A stretch of DNA of 64,000 nucleotides from positions 62,001 to 126,000 of the forward strand of contig LLCB01000043.1 in the NCBI GenBank assembly GCA_001414345.1. Direction: 5' to 3'. Of this stretch, positions 45,034 to 57,141 are shown one piece after another. The stretch is from Hymenoscyphus infarciens (taxonomy: Eukaryota > Ascomycota > Leotiomycetes > Helotiales > Helotiaceae). The position numbers were made by a program, and so were the translations under genes. The notes under the pieces are model-generated. The model made no database searches and was not told the DNA's origin. It was given only the letters and a program-made list of their open reading frames with translations. Every line of letters starts with the position of its first letter. Within the stretch, counting starts at the first letter, position 1.

Positions 45034-46876
45034 TCAACTCGTCCAAACTTGTGAAATGAAGTCTTTAATGTCCTTCAGTAAAATGTCAGGCTTTTCAAGA
45101 GCAGCGAAATGACCTCCCTAGATTTCCAAATCAGCGTTAAAACAGCTATCTAGATAGGATATGGGGTTGTCTGAGACCACAGCGATGAATACTCACACTT
45201 TCATGCCTTCTATAAAATACCAAGTTGCCACTTGTGGCCGCCCATGCTCTGGGGACCGGGGCAATTTCTTTTGCGAATGAGGTAAAACCAAACGGCTTTG
45301 GGATGTAATACTCTGCAACCGCATGTCCTCCATGATTTATCGACTTGAAAGACTATTTGAAATTAAACTCAATCACACCTAAAGATAAGGATAGAGAATG
45401 GACACTCACTTGACGATAGTTGTAGAAGGACGATGAAATTGTGTCAGTAAGCCAATACAAGGTGATTGCTTCGATCATTGTATCGAGATCTGGTGTTTCG
45501 TCGCTCCATTCAAGGAACTTTTCGCCAACCCTGATTTTGTTAGTGGGAATTCAGAAAACTATGTGACCGAAAAGTATGGGGAAACTACCATGCCAACAAA
45601 GCAAGTGGACTACTGGAAAGCACCAGTCCAATTGTGCTTGGTCGAGTTCCTTGCTCTAGAGCATATCCACTAGCTGTCTTCTGAAACTCGGCTGCTCTTT
45701 TGAGATCCTTGAGGTCGGTAGCTGTTACTTCTCCCAGTGGCTTAGCAGGCTCTGCCATATAGCAATAGTTGACATGAACAGCTGTTACGATATCTGGTCA
45801 GCAAAAGCAATATAAATGTCTAGAAAATCCAGAAGCATCTAAATAATTGAAACTGAAGAATACAAGAATACAAGAATACAAACCTTTGCAAGCAGCATAC
45901 TTGGCGCCCAAAATCCGCCCGATTTTGCTCCCAAGATCTCCTCCTTGGGCAACATAGCCACTACTAAATCCGAGGTCTATCATCAATTTATCGATGATTG
46001 CCGATACATCGGAAAGATTGAAGTCCCGCGTCAAAGGAGGAGAATCCGAGAAGCAGAATCCTGGAAGGGATGGAACTATCACGTAATATGGCAAAGTAGA
46101 AGGTGAATATTCAACCTGTAAACGTTGGAGAAGAGGGAGAAACTCCAAGAAGCTTCCTATAAATAGTCATTAGCTTGGAACAGCAATTGAAAATTTGTGG
46201 ATAATACCTGGCCATCCATGAAGAAGGACGATTGGGACCGCATCCTCTTTCTCCGAAAACAAACCAACGAAATGAATCTTGAGTGATTCTTGGCCTTCGG
46301 CATCAACAGTCGTAATGTAGTTTGGGAATGAATTTATGTATCTCTCATGCTTACGCCTTTGACAGAATGTTAGCTTTTCACAACCTCAAAGTCTGGTATT
46401 GGTTCACGTGCCAGTTAAATTCACGTGCCCAGAACGACTTTGCATTTTCCAACCACGAACGAGTTACTCCATAATATGTATCGGTGGTTGTATTTTCGTA
46501 AGTAATCTTGGCTCTACGGGGACGGATGGAGAGGCGGATTTTGGTACTAGAGTCACGGTCGTAAAACTTTAATAAAACCACGACCAGGACTAGAAAAGCT
46601 AGAAGCTTTAAGATAAGAGTTAATTAGTATCTGATAGGTTTTCTTAATTTTTTGTTTTATTTCTACGATTTTATTCTAGAACTTGAGAAGCTATAAGGTG
46701 GCAGGCGCTAGGCTGGACCAAAATCCGCCTCTCCATCCGTCCCCGTAGAGCTTGGGAAGTTTGGAGAGATTCAATGAAGCTGCGAGCTCCTCGAGAGCGT
46801 CTTCAGGGATATCTACCTTGAACGGCTTCGGGGCCACGAGGATCCCTGGAGGGAGTGTTGAGAAGTTCGGTGCCAT
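45034..46876 (-). pseudogene. Epoxide hydrolase disrupted by a MITE
   Basis: The reading frame starts MAPNFSTLPPG with the EHN-type segment FKVDIPEDALEELAASLNLSKLPK, is cut by the 239-bp element at 46512-46750, and resumes ITYENTTTDTYYGVTRSWLENAKSFW. Later exons, joined by canonical introns (46157-46207 and others), carry the oxyanion motif HGWPG, the nucleophile motif AQGGDLGSK, and the C-terminal GGHFAALEKPD with the catalytic His. All these fit fungal juvenile-hormone/microsomal-type epoxide hydrolases, which open epoxides to diols. The insertion plus duplicated target is 244 bp, so it shifts the frame and adds stops. Everything else looks intact, so the break is probably recent. The first intron may be GT-AG (46350-46407) or a GC-AG variant giving WRKHE. 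Confidence 0.85.
46512..46750. mobile_element. 239-bp MITE with 34-bp perfect TIRs
   Basis: The TIR at 46512-46545 (CTCTACGGGGACGGATGG...) is perfectly repeated inverted at 46717-46750. CTTGG flanks both sides (46507-46511, 46751-46755), a 5-bp duplication (or 3 bp if the TIR is taken one base longer). The 171-bp centre is AT-rich and non-coding. It lies inside the first coding exon of the epoxide hydrolase. The superfamily is not assigned. Confidence 0.92.
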
Positions 46877-48300
46877 TCTGCTTGGTGTTTCTTGCGAATT
46901 GGATTTGAGATTGGATTGTGTTTCTATTCGAAAGATGCGGTCTTAAAGGTCTTCACGCGGTGAAATTGAGGGTTTATAAGAATTGAAGCTGAGCGTAGGT
47001 TACCTACCATTCCCCACTAAAATGATACGGCGCAGGGCGTCACCCTCCAACCACCCAGGAAAAACACCACGGTCTCTGACTCTCAGAATATTTGTTGATT
47101 AGGACAGTGCTTTAACCTCAATTGGACCTCTATATAACACTATTATTTATCGCCTAAGAGTACCTTTTAACAAGTACGAGTACCGCAAGCGGTGCTCAAA
47201 TACCCCGCTGGCAAGAACCCCTCTCATTTCAACATCACGACTATCTACAAAATGAGAGGCTCATTCGAGGCCCTGCTAGTTGGACTTCACAGGCATATCG
47301 TCCTTCAAATCCTCTCTCTGGTAGCTCATCCACGCATCGCCGCCGTTTAGACGGGCCTTCATCAATAATCGAGCTCGAGTACACCTTGCGATCGACCCAA
47401 AACTGCTCTGCAGTGCAGTCTTCACATCCGAGGTTCAGGCTGACCTTGAAAGCAAAGACAAGCTTCGGACTTTTCGACGAGTCTTGGGATCTTGGAGGAC
47501 AAATTAGTCGTCGGTGCGGCTCCAAATATCCACGTTCGCGGTGAAGCTTTAAAGGAAAAGAGTAAAAGAGACACTCCGAGGACTATTCTTAGTTAATCTA
47601 ATAAGAAGATAATCCTATTATATAGGACTCTCTATTAGTTACTCTCTCTACTATCTTAACTTTAGACTATTTAACTAATTAGAATACTTCTTAATAGTCT
47701 TTAATTATTTTAACTACTTTTAAGATAATTATAGAGTTATAAAATAGTTACTAAGGTTATTCTAAGTAATCGAATATAAGTAAAATAAATACTAGAATAA
47801 GTAGAAGTTAATAAGTAGATCACTAGTATAATATTTTATAAAAAGTAGTTAAAGAGTATACTAGAAAGAACTATATCTTATATAAAGAGAAAGTGCTAGC
47901 TTAATTATATAATTAGTATATAATTAACTAATTATAAAAAGTTCTTAAGTTTAAAGCTTTTTAAAAGACTTTTCAAAAGCTTTCTTTAATTATATATCGC
48001 TTGTTAAATTGTTATTATTATTCGCTTTATTTATTATTTATTATTTCTCTCTTCTTTCACGTATCGATAGCCTCTTAGTATATATTTACCTTTTTATATA
48101 AAACTAAATCTTTTTAGAAAAGTAGTAGTAAATAGTTTCTAGTAAAAGTAAATATATAAGAAACTCGCGTGATTCTACGCTGCTATAGTACCTTCGCTAG
48201 CGTTGGTTATAGAATAGCGTTTCCTAAAATAAAGAAGATAACTAATGACTTCTTGTTCTAGTAGAAAACGTGACTAGAGGACAACACATCATGTGACTTA
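46877..48300. other. Intergenic; AT-rich RIP-like tract 47560-48240
   Basis: 47560-48240 is strongly AT-rich with stops in all frames, like the 16-23 kb element, but I find no terminal repeats. The rest is the epoxide hydrolase upstream region and a weak ORF (47241-47525). Confidence 0.5.
47241..47525 (-). CDS. Hypothetical short protein or gene fragment
   Basis: A 94-residue frame (MEPHRRLICPP...) with balanced composition and an acidic/basic centre, GPSKRRRCVDELPERGFEG. It has no recognised domain. It abuts an AT-rich tract, so it may be the surviving piece of a longer gene. Confidence 0.25.
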   Translation of the reverse strand: MEPHRRLICPPRSQDSSKSPKLVFAFKVSLNLGCEDCTAEQFWVDRKVYSSSIIDEGPSKRRRCVDELPERGFEGRYACEVQLAGPRMSLSFCR

Positions 48301-49448
48301 CCTCGAATTGTCCAACTGGAGCAAGAGTGGAAACGAAGTCAAAAACTCCGTACCAAGGCCGCAGACCTAGATCCCATGAAAGAAGCTAACTTCACTCCCT
48401 GGCACGATAAAAGAGGCAGCGAAATACTGTTCTGTACCTGCCTACTGCCGACCTCGCTCATTTTCCAACTTTCTAGGTTAATCCAAATAATTAAACCTAA
48501 ACACTCGACAGCTTGGAATATCACCATAACCCAGAGGGCTTGGAACAATGATGCCTGATTGTTCTAAAGTATCTAGGACACTGAGGTAGGTACTTACTGC
48601 CGCTTTTATTCTGGCGCTTCGGACAAGGCGACTATGCGATGGATGCCATCTCAACTCCCGTCGCATGAAGATGCTGAAGGGGGACGGAAATAGAAACCAC
48701 CCACCAACCAACCAACACGAAGATGTAAAGTCAAAATTGGGGTTTGTTATCTAGATCCTTTGGTGTTGGAGTACGCTCGGTACGTACATACATTCTTGAC
48801 ATGTACCAATTTCCAAATCCTTCTCGTGCTTCGGGCGCTCCTCTGGAGATTCTCTGAAGAATTCGGCATTTGCTTCCTCCCACTACCCAAACTGGATCAA
48901 GACTGGATCAACACTGGATCTACCTATGTATGTTGATCTACAATTCCAGCGGGGACCGTAGAAATACCGCCAGAAATGAGGAATCCCTCTTTTCCGGGTT
49001 TGGCTTGGAAGATCCGAAGATGTGAAACGTCGGGTCACCACCAGGAGGCACCCGCCACCACCAACCAACCGGGACCCGTTTCTCCCCATTTTCGTTTCCA
49101 TCGTAGGTGCCAGTTTCAAATCCAGCGAGTTCTTGAGGCTGAGCCTGGACTCGGTTCCTCCTCCTCCAACAAATACAACGTCCCCCTCATTTCACTCCTT
49201 CCCTCTCTCATTTTTGTCTATACCTATACTACTTACTACTACTACTATACCACGGCTTGGGTTCCGATCGTCTGTTCTTGCTTTATACTTTCTAGAGATC
49301 GCGTCCTTCTTTTTTTCTTCCATCATCTCATCTCACTGCGTGTCCGTGTTTCCCGAGTCATTCTTCAATTCTCATTCTCATTCTCATCGGCCGTTTCAAA
49401 ACACATTGCAGTTCACTCCTTTTACTGTACTATTCCACATCTTCAGCA
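48301..49448. other. Upstream region of the GH72 gene
   Basis: No gene is supported. From about 49,150 to the ATG at 49449 the sequence is markedly pyrimidine-rich (CT, TTC and ACT repeats), typical of promoters and leaders of highly expressed fungal genes. Confidence 0.55.
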
Positions 49449-51276
49449 ATGCTCAACTCTCTCTTTCGCGCTGCTTTGATAGCTAGCTGTGCAATCAATA
49501 CAGCCGTTGCTCTTTCCCCATTAACAATCAAGGGTTCCAAATTCTTTACTGGTGGACAACAATTCTTTCTCAAAGGTTCTTATTCCAAACTCCGCATCTC
49601 CCCGCACCAAATCAAAGGAGGATCATGCTGACGAGAAAATAGGTGTCTCATATCAAGGAACGCCAGATGATCCTCTCCTCGATGGAACGCAATGTACGAC
49701 CGACGCAGCTTTGATGAAAACGATCGGTACCAATTCTATTAGAGTATATCATATCGACCCATTCAAAAGTCACGATGCGTGTATGAAAGCCTTTTCCGAT
49801 GCCGGGATTTATGTATGGTTACATCTCGACACCTTCAACACGAGTATTGTTTCCAATGCGCCAACATGGACCAAAACTCAATTCTTGGCTTTCACAGAGG
49901 TACTCGATGCGATGCAGCAATACGAAAACATGGGCGGCTTTTGGATAGGAAATGAGGTCGTGGCTACTAGCGCACAATCGAATGCATCCCCGTTCATCAA
50001 GGCAGCAGCAGCAGATATCAAGTCCTACATCGCTTTAAAGAAATACCGTACCATTCCAGTTGGATACTCCGCCGCCGACGTAGCAGAACTCCGGCCTATG
50101 CTCCAAAACTACCTCGCATGCGAAACCGATCCAAAGAACAACATCGATTTCTTCGGTCTCAACTCGTACGAATGGTGCGGCGACTCTTCATTCAAGACTT
50201 CCGGCTACTCCAACCTGCAAGACATGTCAAAAGGCTACTCCATCCCAATTTTCTTCTCCGAAACAGGTTGTAACGCTCCAGCACCACGTCTCTTCACCGA
50301 TCAAACTGCCATTTTCGGGTCCGAAATGAACGATACATGGTCCGGAAGTATCATCTACGAATGGGTTCAAGAGGTAAACAACTTTGGTTTAGTAAACTAT
50401 ACAAACACTAAAGCAACCGGGACACCTACCGCCATTCAACCCGGATTCAGCAACCTCGCTGAGCAATGGAAGAAAGCGACCCCAGCCGGAATCGCCGAAT
50501 CAGCATATACACCTTCCTTCAGCGCCCCAGCTTGTCCATCTGCAACCGGAGGTTGGACTGTCGCCGGCCAAGTTGCAATCCCAACTTTGGATAAGGCTAT
50601 TATTTCTGCTGCGGCTTCTAGTAACGTTGGCGCCACCTCCTCCCCAAACAATGGAACTGCAAAGGCGACAGCGGCTCCGACGACCACGATCTCCGCGTCT
50701 ATATCAAAGGGTACGGACTTCCCCAGCGCTGCTTCAATTTCCGATTCTCTCCCCCCTGATATTCCCTCCGTCCCTGCTACTCCTTCTGTTTGTCCCCTTG
50801 ACACGAATGCCTCGTCCTCCTCAAATTGTTCTTCCTGCGCTTCCCCATCCGTTACCCCCGCCCCCCACATAGGCCCGCTCTTCCTCAATTCCTCTGTTCC
50901 TGCGAATTCCTCCCTATTCATTCTCGCCGAATCCTCCTCCGTTGTTGTCACGATCCCCATCCCTTCCCTAACTATAAAATCTCTTTCTGGTCAATCATCG
51001 CTCACCAACTTAGTTCCCTCCATCACTTCGATTCCTACTGGTATTTTGACAGCTACGTCGCCTACGGGGGGAATCTTTGCGCCTACTAGTTCCCTGGGTA
51101 AGGGGACGAATGCGACGAGTGTTTTGGCTAGTCAGAGTCAGGTGAGGGCTAGTGCTAGTGCGGTTGTTAGTCAGGGTGCTGGTGCGATTGTGTCTCCTCC
51201 GAGCACCGCCCAGAGCGGAGGTGTTGTGTTTGCGTTAGTGATGGGGGTGATGGGTTTGTTGGGTTTGTTGGTTTAG
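49449..51276 (+). CDS. GPI-anchored beta-1,3-glucanosyltransferase, GH72
   Basis: Exons 49449-49575 and 49643-51276 give 587 codons (586 residues). The intron (67 bp) has a slightly unusual GTTCTT donor but its removal joins FFLKG to VSYQGTPDDP, a conserved GH72 segment. Residues 1-22 form a signal peptide. Catalytic glutamates are visible in WIGNEV (Glu 147) and FFSETGC (Glu 249), about 100 residues apart as in Gas1/Gel proteins. A Ser/Thr/Ala-rich region follows, and the C-terminus ends in a hydrophobic GPI-attachment tail (VVFALVMGVMGLLGLLV). No Cys-rich CBM43 (X8) module is seen, placing it in the group lacking that module. The enzyme elongates and remodels beta-1,3-glucan in the wall. 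Confidence 0.93.
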
Positions 51277-51983
51277 GGAGTGAGGGGGTTTGGAGGTTTG
51301 GACATGACTTCTTTTGTACGATGTTGTGGTTTTTGGAAAACAATACTTCGAATTCTTTTCTTGGTTGGACCCTGGTTGTCTGGTCCTCCTTTGTTTTGTT
51401 AGACGCATGGATGGCGGGTTCAGGATACTGCATTGCATGGAGTTTTTTTTCGGTCGGGTATCGATTTAACTTCGTTTTTACAACACTTATTTTTTACTGG
51501 ATACACTTGGGGCCGCGAGGTGAGGAAGACCAGGAGGGTTGTACCATGGGAGAGATGAGGGATCAATAGAAAGGAGATACCCCAGATAGAATAGGTTTCT
51601 AGTTTTTGTTTAGAAGAATTTGGAAAAGGGTTTTCATCCTTTGAGTTTTTGAGGGAGGAGCACAAAAGTATGAAGGCGGTTCTTGCAATTTTAAGTGAGA
51701 GAGGTGAAATTGAAGTCGTCTATCGTGTCAACTCTTTCGCGTATTGTGGACCAACTTACTGTCGACACATGTACGACATCTCAACCGTTTACCTGTCTGC
51801 ATTTTCCCGCTGTACTTATAATATACGTCTTGGTCTTACTCTCAATACTCCTATGGGAAGCACGGAAGAGGGATGGACAAATTTCAAATTTGGGTCGCTG
51901 GGCTTGTCTGTTCTGGTGGAGACGTGCGAACTAGGTACTTTTGTTTTGAGCAAGGAAATTGGGAATTTTGGGGGGGGGAAGTT
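51277..51983. other. 3' flank of the GH72 gene
   Basis: T/G-rich 3' sequence; the short frames here are not convincing. Confidence 0.5.
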
Positions 51984-52640
51984 TTGAGTAAGCCGTTGAG
52001 TTGGGGGTAAGCTGGTGAGTTGCAAGTAAGCTCTTATGTCGCAAGTAAGCCAAGGACATTTGGTGAGTAAGCTGCGGATTGATTGAGTGCATGTTTGCTG
52101 GCCGTTTTCCATCGTTAGGACGGCTAGGTGGGAGTTCCTGCGAGGGTTGCCTGGTGGCGATATTTTACAAACACTAATTTACAAACCACAACTCACCCTG
52201 CTAAATCATAATCTCCGACCAGGGCGAAAGTTAGAGAATCTTCATTTGTTTTGAAACACGTTATACTTATTTTATTTGTACGATTTTTGGAGTGTTGAGC
52301 TGCCGAGTGGAATAGCGTCTTGTCTCACTTAACAATTTGCATGTCTGTGGTGGGATGGTTACCCCGCGATTAAGCTGTTGGTTAGGTTATGGGTAAGCCG
52401 TCCGTCTGTGAGTACGGCTCGTGTAAGTTACTTGTGAGTAAGCTGTGAGTTAAGTCGCGCGTGAGCTATTAGTAGAGTCGAGAGTAGGTTCTAAATAAAT
52501 TATAGGTAAGCTGTTAATAAATTGCGAGTAAGCTGTCAGTTGAGTCGGGGTGGATTACACGGCGAGTAAGCTATAGATATCTCGTGAGTCAGCGGTCAAT
52601 TAGGTAAGTCGCGAGTAAGCCTGCTCTCGTTCAACATACA
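51984..52640 (+). repeat. Degenerate GAGTAAGCTG minisatellite-like array
   Basis: Variants of GTGAGTTGCGAGTAAGCTG recur irregularly: at least six clear GAGTAAGC/AAGTAAGC/GGTAAGC units in 51984-52075, then many more from 52380 to 52620, with a unique-looking gap between. The motif matches the first 20 bases of the MITE that begins 9 bp after the array (CAGTGAGTTGCGAGTTAAGC). Confidence 0.7.
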
Positions 52641-52648
52641 TATTAGTA

Positions 52649-53176
52649 CAGTGAGTTGCGAGTTAAGCTTGAATTTGCCTACTTTTTTTGTAATCCGAGC
52701 TTTTTGAAAAAGTCCTTGATTTCCCCCCTTTTTAGGTACTTTTTTACCTGTTTATTAATAATAATATATATTAGTATATTCTAGATAATAGAAAACGAGA
52801 GCTCTATATATCCTCTATTACTCTATAAACTTTATATAATGAAAATAGATAATTTTATATCTGTCTTAATTTTTATAAGGTCTTGGCGTACCTTATCGAT
52901 CGACCTTACTAGGGCATGTAGAGGTAGTGAAAAAAATTTAAAAAAGGGTTTTTTTTTTAAGAATTATCTATTTTTTAGTTTACTTTTATTATACTTACTT
53001 TAAATTATATAGAAGAGAGATAATTAGATATAGCGCTTCTTTCTAGCTAGGCCTTATCTCTTTTAGAGTACTTTTATTTTCTATCTTCTAAAGAAGAGAG
53101 GGAGAAAGCTTTGAAGTAAAAAAAGCTCGGATTACAAAAAAAGTGGGCAAATTCAAGCTTAACTCGCAACTCACTA
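52649..53176 (-). mobile_element. Tc1/mariner-type MITE, copy 2 (528 bp)
   Basis: It has the same 50-bp TIRs as the 27.4 kb copy and an interior that matches it in reverse-complement orientation (for example TCTAGCTAGGCCT and AAGTCCTTGATTTCCCCCC). TA flanks both ends. The last base of the right TIR differs (A for G), and there are scattered substitutions and a small length difference. Confidence 0.85.
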
Positions 53177-55200
53177 TAATATCCATTGTGAAAAACTGCT
53201 CTTGACAATCTAGAATAATTTAATTATTTGAAAATATTTACAAGGTATCATACGTAACTATCTTGAAAGAACTCAATTACTCTAGATAATTTTGTAAAGA
53301 TTCTTCAAATAATCATACCACGTCTTCTCGCTTAATTTAGGCCGTGAATATTAGAGAGTAATCGTGTTCTATACTAAGTTCCCTAGTCTTGATAGTTTAC
53401 ACTTGATCTCTCGAAAGAGGGGGGGAGAGAGGGAATATGTATTTAATTGTTTAATTGTGATTAGAACTTGGATTCTAGGCTTTTCTATACGTTTAGAGAT
53501 AGCTTGTAAGAATACTCTTCACTTACGAAGAAGACGGACCAGACTAGGTAACCTGAGATAAAGGAAAACAGGCAACAATTTTACGAAGAGATTCAAATCC
53601 AACTGTTATTACGAGATAGCTATTCATTAAGTCTGTTACCTAGTCGAGAAAAATACCTAACCAAGGAGTGATTAAAACTGACAAGGCACCAAAAAGACTT
53701 TGAACTTGTACGATAGGGAACGAAATTTTCATATTAAACATCCACTGATAAGAATAAGAAACTGAGAGAATACGGAATGAGTGTAGTGTGGCCACACGGA
53801 GAAAGCAGGGAGAAAACGATGCCCACAAACAAGCAAGTGAAGAAATTTTCCATCCTTCCATACCCCCCCCTTGATCAAAACGAAAGAAGAACTCAACAAT
53901 AAACCCAGACTAGTTTACCACAATATACTCCTTCATTGACTCGGATTCCATGTTCCTAGGGGTTGCTTACGGCTGGCGTATACTTCATCTTCACTCTTGG
54001 CTAGAAGAGCTACTTCTGAAGATTTTTTATTTTGAAGATATTAGAGATTGTAATGAAGATATCCACAGAGGAAATGAACAACAGCTGTGTGGCACTAAGC
54101 CGGTGTCTAAGCATGTGGAATTTGGTTGGAGGTAGAGAAGTCACCCAACAATTCCAACTATCAACATATGAATGGTGATAAACAAAGTGTTGGGAGATCG
54201 GTCGTCCATTAATATCCTGTGGCGGAAAACCCTTTCAAGCGAAATGCAAATTCTAAGGAAGAAGCTCCGAGGCGAACTATCGTCTGTTGGCGACCCCATT
54301 TTCCATCGGTTTGGTTTCAAAACGAGAAGTGAAACCAATTTATACTCATTCGTCGCCAAGTTGACCCAAAACGTCCTTGGAAGAAAGTTGCATCTTGAAG
54401 TATGGTCAGCTCAGGAGCACGGGAAACTCCCACCACTAGATTTCTAAGCCAGAACCAAGTACAAGTGTAACAATGTTGGAAAAAACTCACCAAGTCCTCT
54501 ACATCCATGGTGCCCTCGAGAGACCTAGGAGTATGTATCTCAAGCCACCAACACCTACCGGTAGCTGAAAGCTTGGGCCAAATTGAAGTTTACGAATAAC
54601 TCCCCCCAACAAGATCCAAATCTCCATTTCCCTCTCCGTGGCGATCCTTTTGGCCCGACACGTTCTTTGTGAAATTCGCAACAATCCTTTTTCAATATTT
54701 TCCACATTGAAAACCCAACATCCAACTTACAGCAAGACACACGATATTTGTTAACAGACCAAAACACCCTGAACGTCAAACGACAATGATCTAAGCTTCT
54801 CAACTTTCCAACCTCCCACCTTCCAAACCTCCAACAAAAACATAGCATTTCGGTCGCTGGCCTGCAGTTTTCTCTGCGTAGTGAGCGGTCCCATCACCAC
54901 AATTTCCAGAACCATTTCATCATACTCCACATATACTTCTTACACCGTATATTGCCACTGCTGCATCGCCTCAATTCATCGCATACCAAGCTTAAGTCAA
55001 AGGGGTCCCGAGAAATCGTTCCATTGGACAAGTAGCTCACGATTATTGGGACCATTATTACTAGGATCAACTCGACCTTTTCACGAACTGAAGCACTTAG
55101 TAGGATGGAGAGGGTTGGCGAAATCCAACATACAGTACAAGAGAGGGTATCTGCAAAGGATGAACGAAAAAACAGACAAACGAACTCTTCCTTTCAAAAC
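53177..55200. other. Gene-poor spacer
   Basis: Several short frames on both strands but no domain or start that I would support. AT-rich near 53,200-53,350. A CCCCCCCTTG run lies at about 53,866. Confidence 0.45.
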
Positions 55201-55826
55201 TCAATCTTTCAGCCTCCCTTCATCATACTCAAGTATCCGATGTTTCAGTCCGTCGCCGCTTCCACCTCTCAAGCGGAGTATGGCATTCGCCTTCCCCTTC
55301 TTCTCTGGCAACCGAACTGCATTGCACAATCCAGTGGTATCTCGTTCCAAAATCCTGCTCGGGTCCAACATCAACGCGGTAAACACAGGATCCGAAGTTG
55401 GCCTGGTGCCACAACAAAGCTGTAGAATATACAAGATGGTGCCCGAGATGGTGACGAGAAGATTCAGCCCCAACCATAACCACATCCTCCATACTATGAC
55501 TTGAGCCCGGACAACAGGTACAGGAAACATAGCACGCGTCGTTGCACCGGAGCCTTCGTAAGGACCGAAGTACTCTGCCCTCGACGTCCAAATTCCGAAG
55601 TAAGATTCGGCGAGTATTGTTCTGACATACATTTCTTGTCGACCTATCTGGCCCATTGCAGAACTGTTCATGAGGGCTATTGTGTGCATGACTGTAGCAT
55701 AAGTGACAGATCACAGATCAGGGAACTTGTGGCTGGGTTCAGTGAAATACGTGAAAGTAATCTCTTATGTGGCGTGGTAATAAACGTCTAAAGAGAGAAG
55801 GGGAGAGTGCGGAGCACTCGTAAGGT

Positions 55827-56933
55827 TATCTCAGCTCTCATCCCCTAGAATAAAGATATTGGCCTTATGTAAGAGGTTGAGGCTTGACCCCCCCCCCTCC
55901 CACCCCCTGCTACTACTATTACCGATTAGGCTTAGACACCCCCCTTAACCCCTACTATTCTAACTTCTTTATTCTAGGGTCTAAGGGAATTTAGTATTTT
56001 TTTTAGTAAGAATAATAACTATAAGGTTAAGCCTTTAACTTTAACTAAATATATCTTAATAACTACCTCTCTAGGTATATTAAAGTAAGAATAGAATAAA
56101 AATTTATCTATTTTTATATTAAATAATATATACTTTATAATAGTATTAAACATTCTCTAGAGAAAGTACTAAGTAGTAAAACCGAGTCTTAAATTCTAGA
56201 ATAATAACTATTAAATCGCGAAATCGCTTTTCTATAAGTACTTAGTAATAACGCTATCTATTAATACTATATAAGCTATATAAGGTATAAGTTATATTTC
56301 TCTACTAGAATATAAAAAAACTTTTCTATTTAAAGTATTATTTAAAAAGTAAATAAGAGAGTAAGAGAATAGATGTTTTACTTAAGTAAAACTCTCTATC
56401 TAAAAATCAGTATATTAAGCTTATTTTAAGAGCTATTAAGATAAGAGTAGGCTTAAAAGAAAGCTCTAATCTTACTCTATAATATGCTAAGAACTAGGCT
56501 TTATAGAGACTTCCTAAAGTAGTCTAATTAAGAAGTGTTTAAGTAGATAATAGTAAAAACTCTTATATCTAATATATCTAATCCTTTTCTCTACTTTATA
56601 CTAACTTTATAAGAGTATACTATAAATAATTTAAAAGCTATTAAGCTCGTAGATAGTTAGCTAGAAAGGTCTTCTTCTATTCTATTTAAAAAGTATATAA
56701 TAAGCTTAATAGAGTATTATTAGTAGAGAAAGTAGAGAGAGTAGAAACATAGTCTTAAAATCGGCTATAGTTGTTAGTCTTACTAAAAAAATTACTAAAT
56801 TCCCTTAGACGCTAGAGCGGCTTTTTAGGATAGGGGGATATGATTAGTAGATAGGGTAGGGGGGTAGGGGGTGGTGGCTGATGAGTGGAACCAAAAAGCT
56901 AATAAGCCCGGGCGGCTGAGTTTACTAAGATAA
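55827..56933. mobile_element. 1.1-kb Mutator-like non-autonomous element
   Basis: TCGTAAGGT occurs on both sides (55818-55826, 56934-56942), a perfect 9-bp target duplication as made by Mutator-like transposases. The ends are related (TATCTCAG left; TTATCTTAG right, reverse-complemented). Long subterminal inverted segments follow, including a CACCCCCT block and GTCTAAGGGAATTTAGTA (55979-56014 against 56775-56810). The centre is AT-rich and RIP-like without ORFs. Confidence 0.8.
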
Positions 56934-57141
56934 TCGTAAGGTAATTATCTACAGGTCCGCCACTAGTGTGGTCACGTGCCCTTCCCGCAACAATGACTTC
57001 AGAAAAGGCGAAAAATGCGTCTGGTAACAGGGGGTCTGGCAATCGGGGTGGATCAATGGTGGAATCCTGGACGATGTTTCGGTCAATGATAGAACTGTTG
57101 TGGCTATGGAACATTCCTGCAGAAATTTCGATCTTAGCAAC

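Noticed and set aside
47560..48240. Possible transposon in the AT-rich tract
   Set aside because: RIP-like composition only; no terminal repeats or target duplication could be found.
54881..55504. 207-codon plus-strand ORF
   Set aside because: It overlaps antisense the clear C-terminal segment of the minus-strand membrane-protein relic and has no domain of its own.
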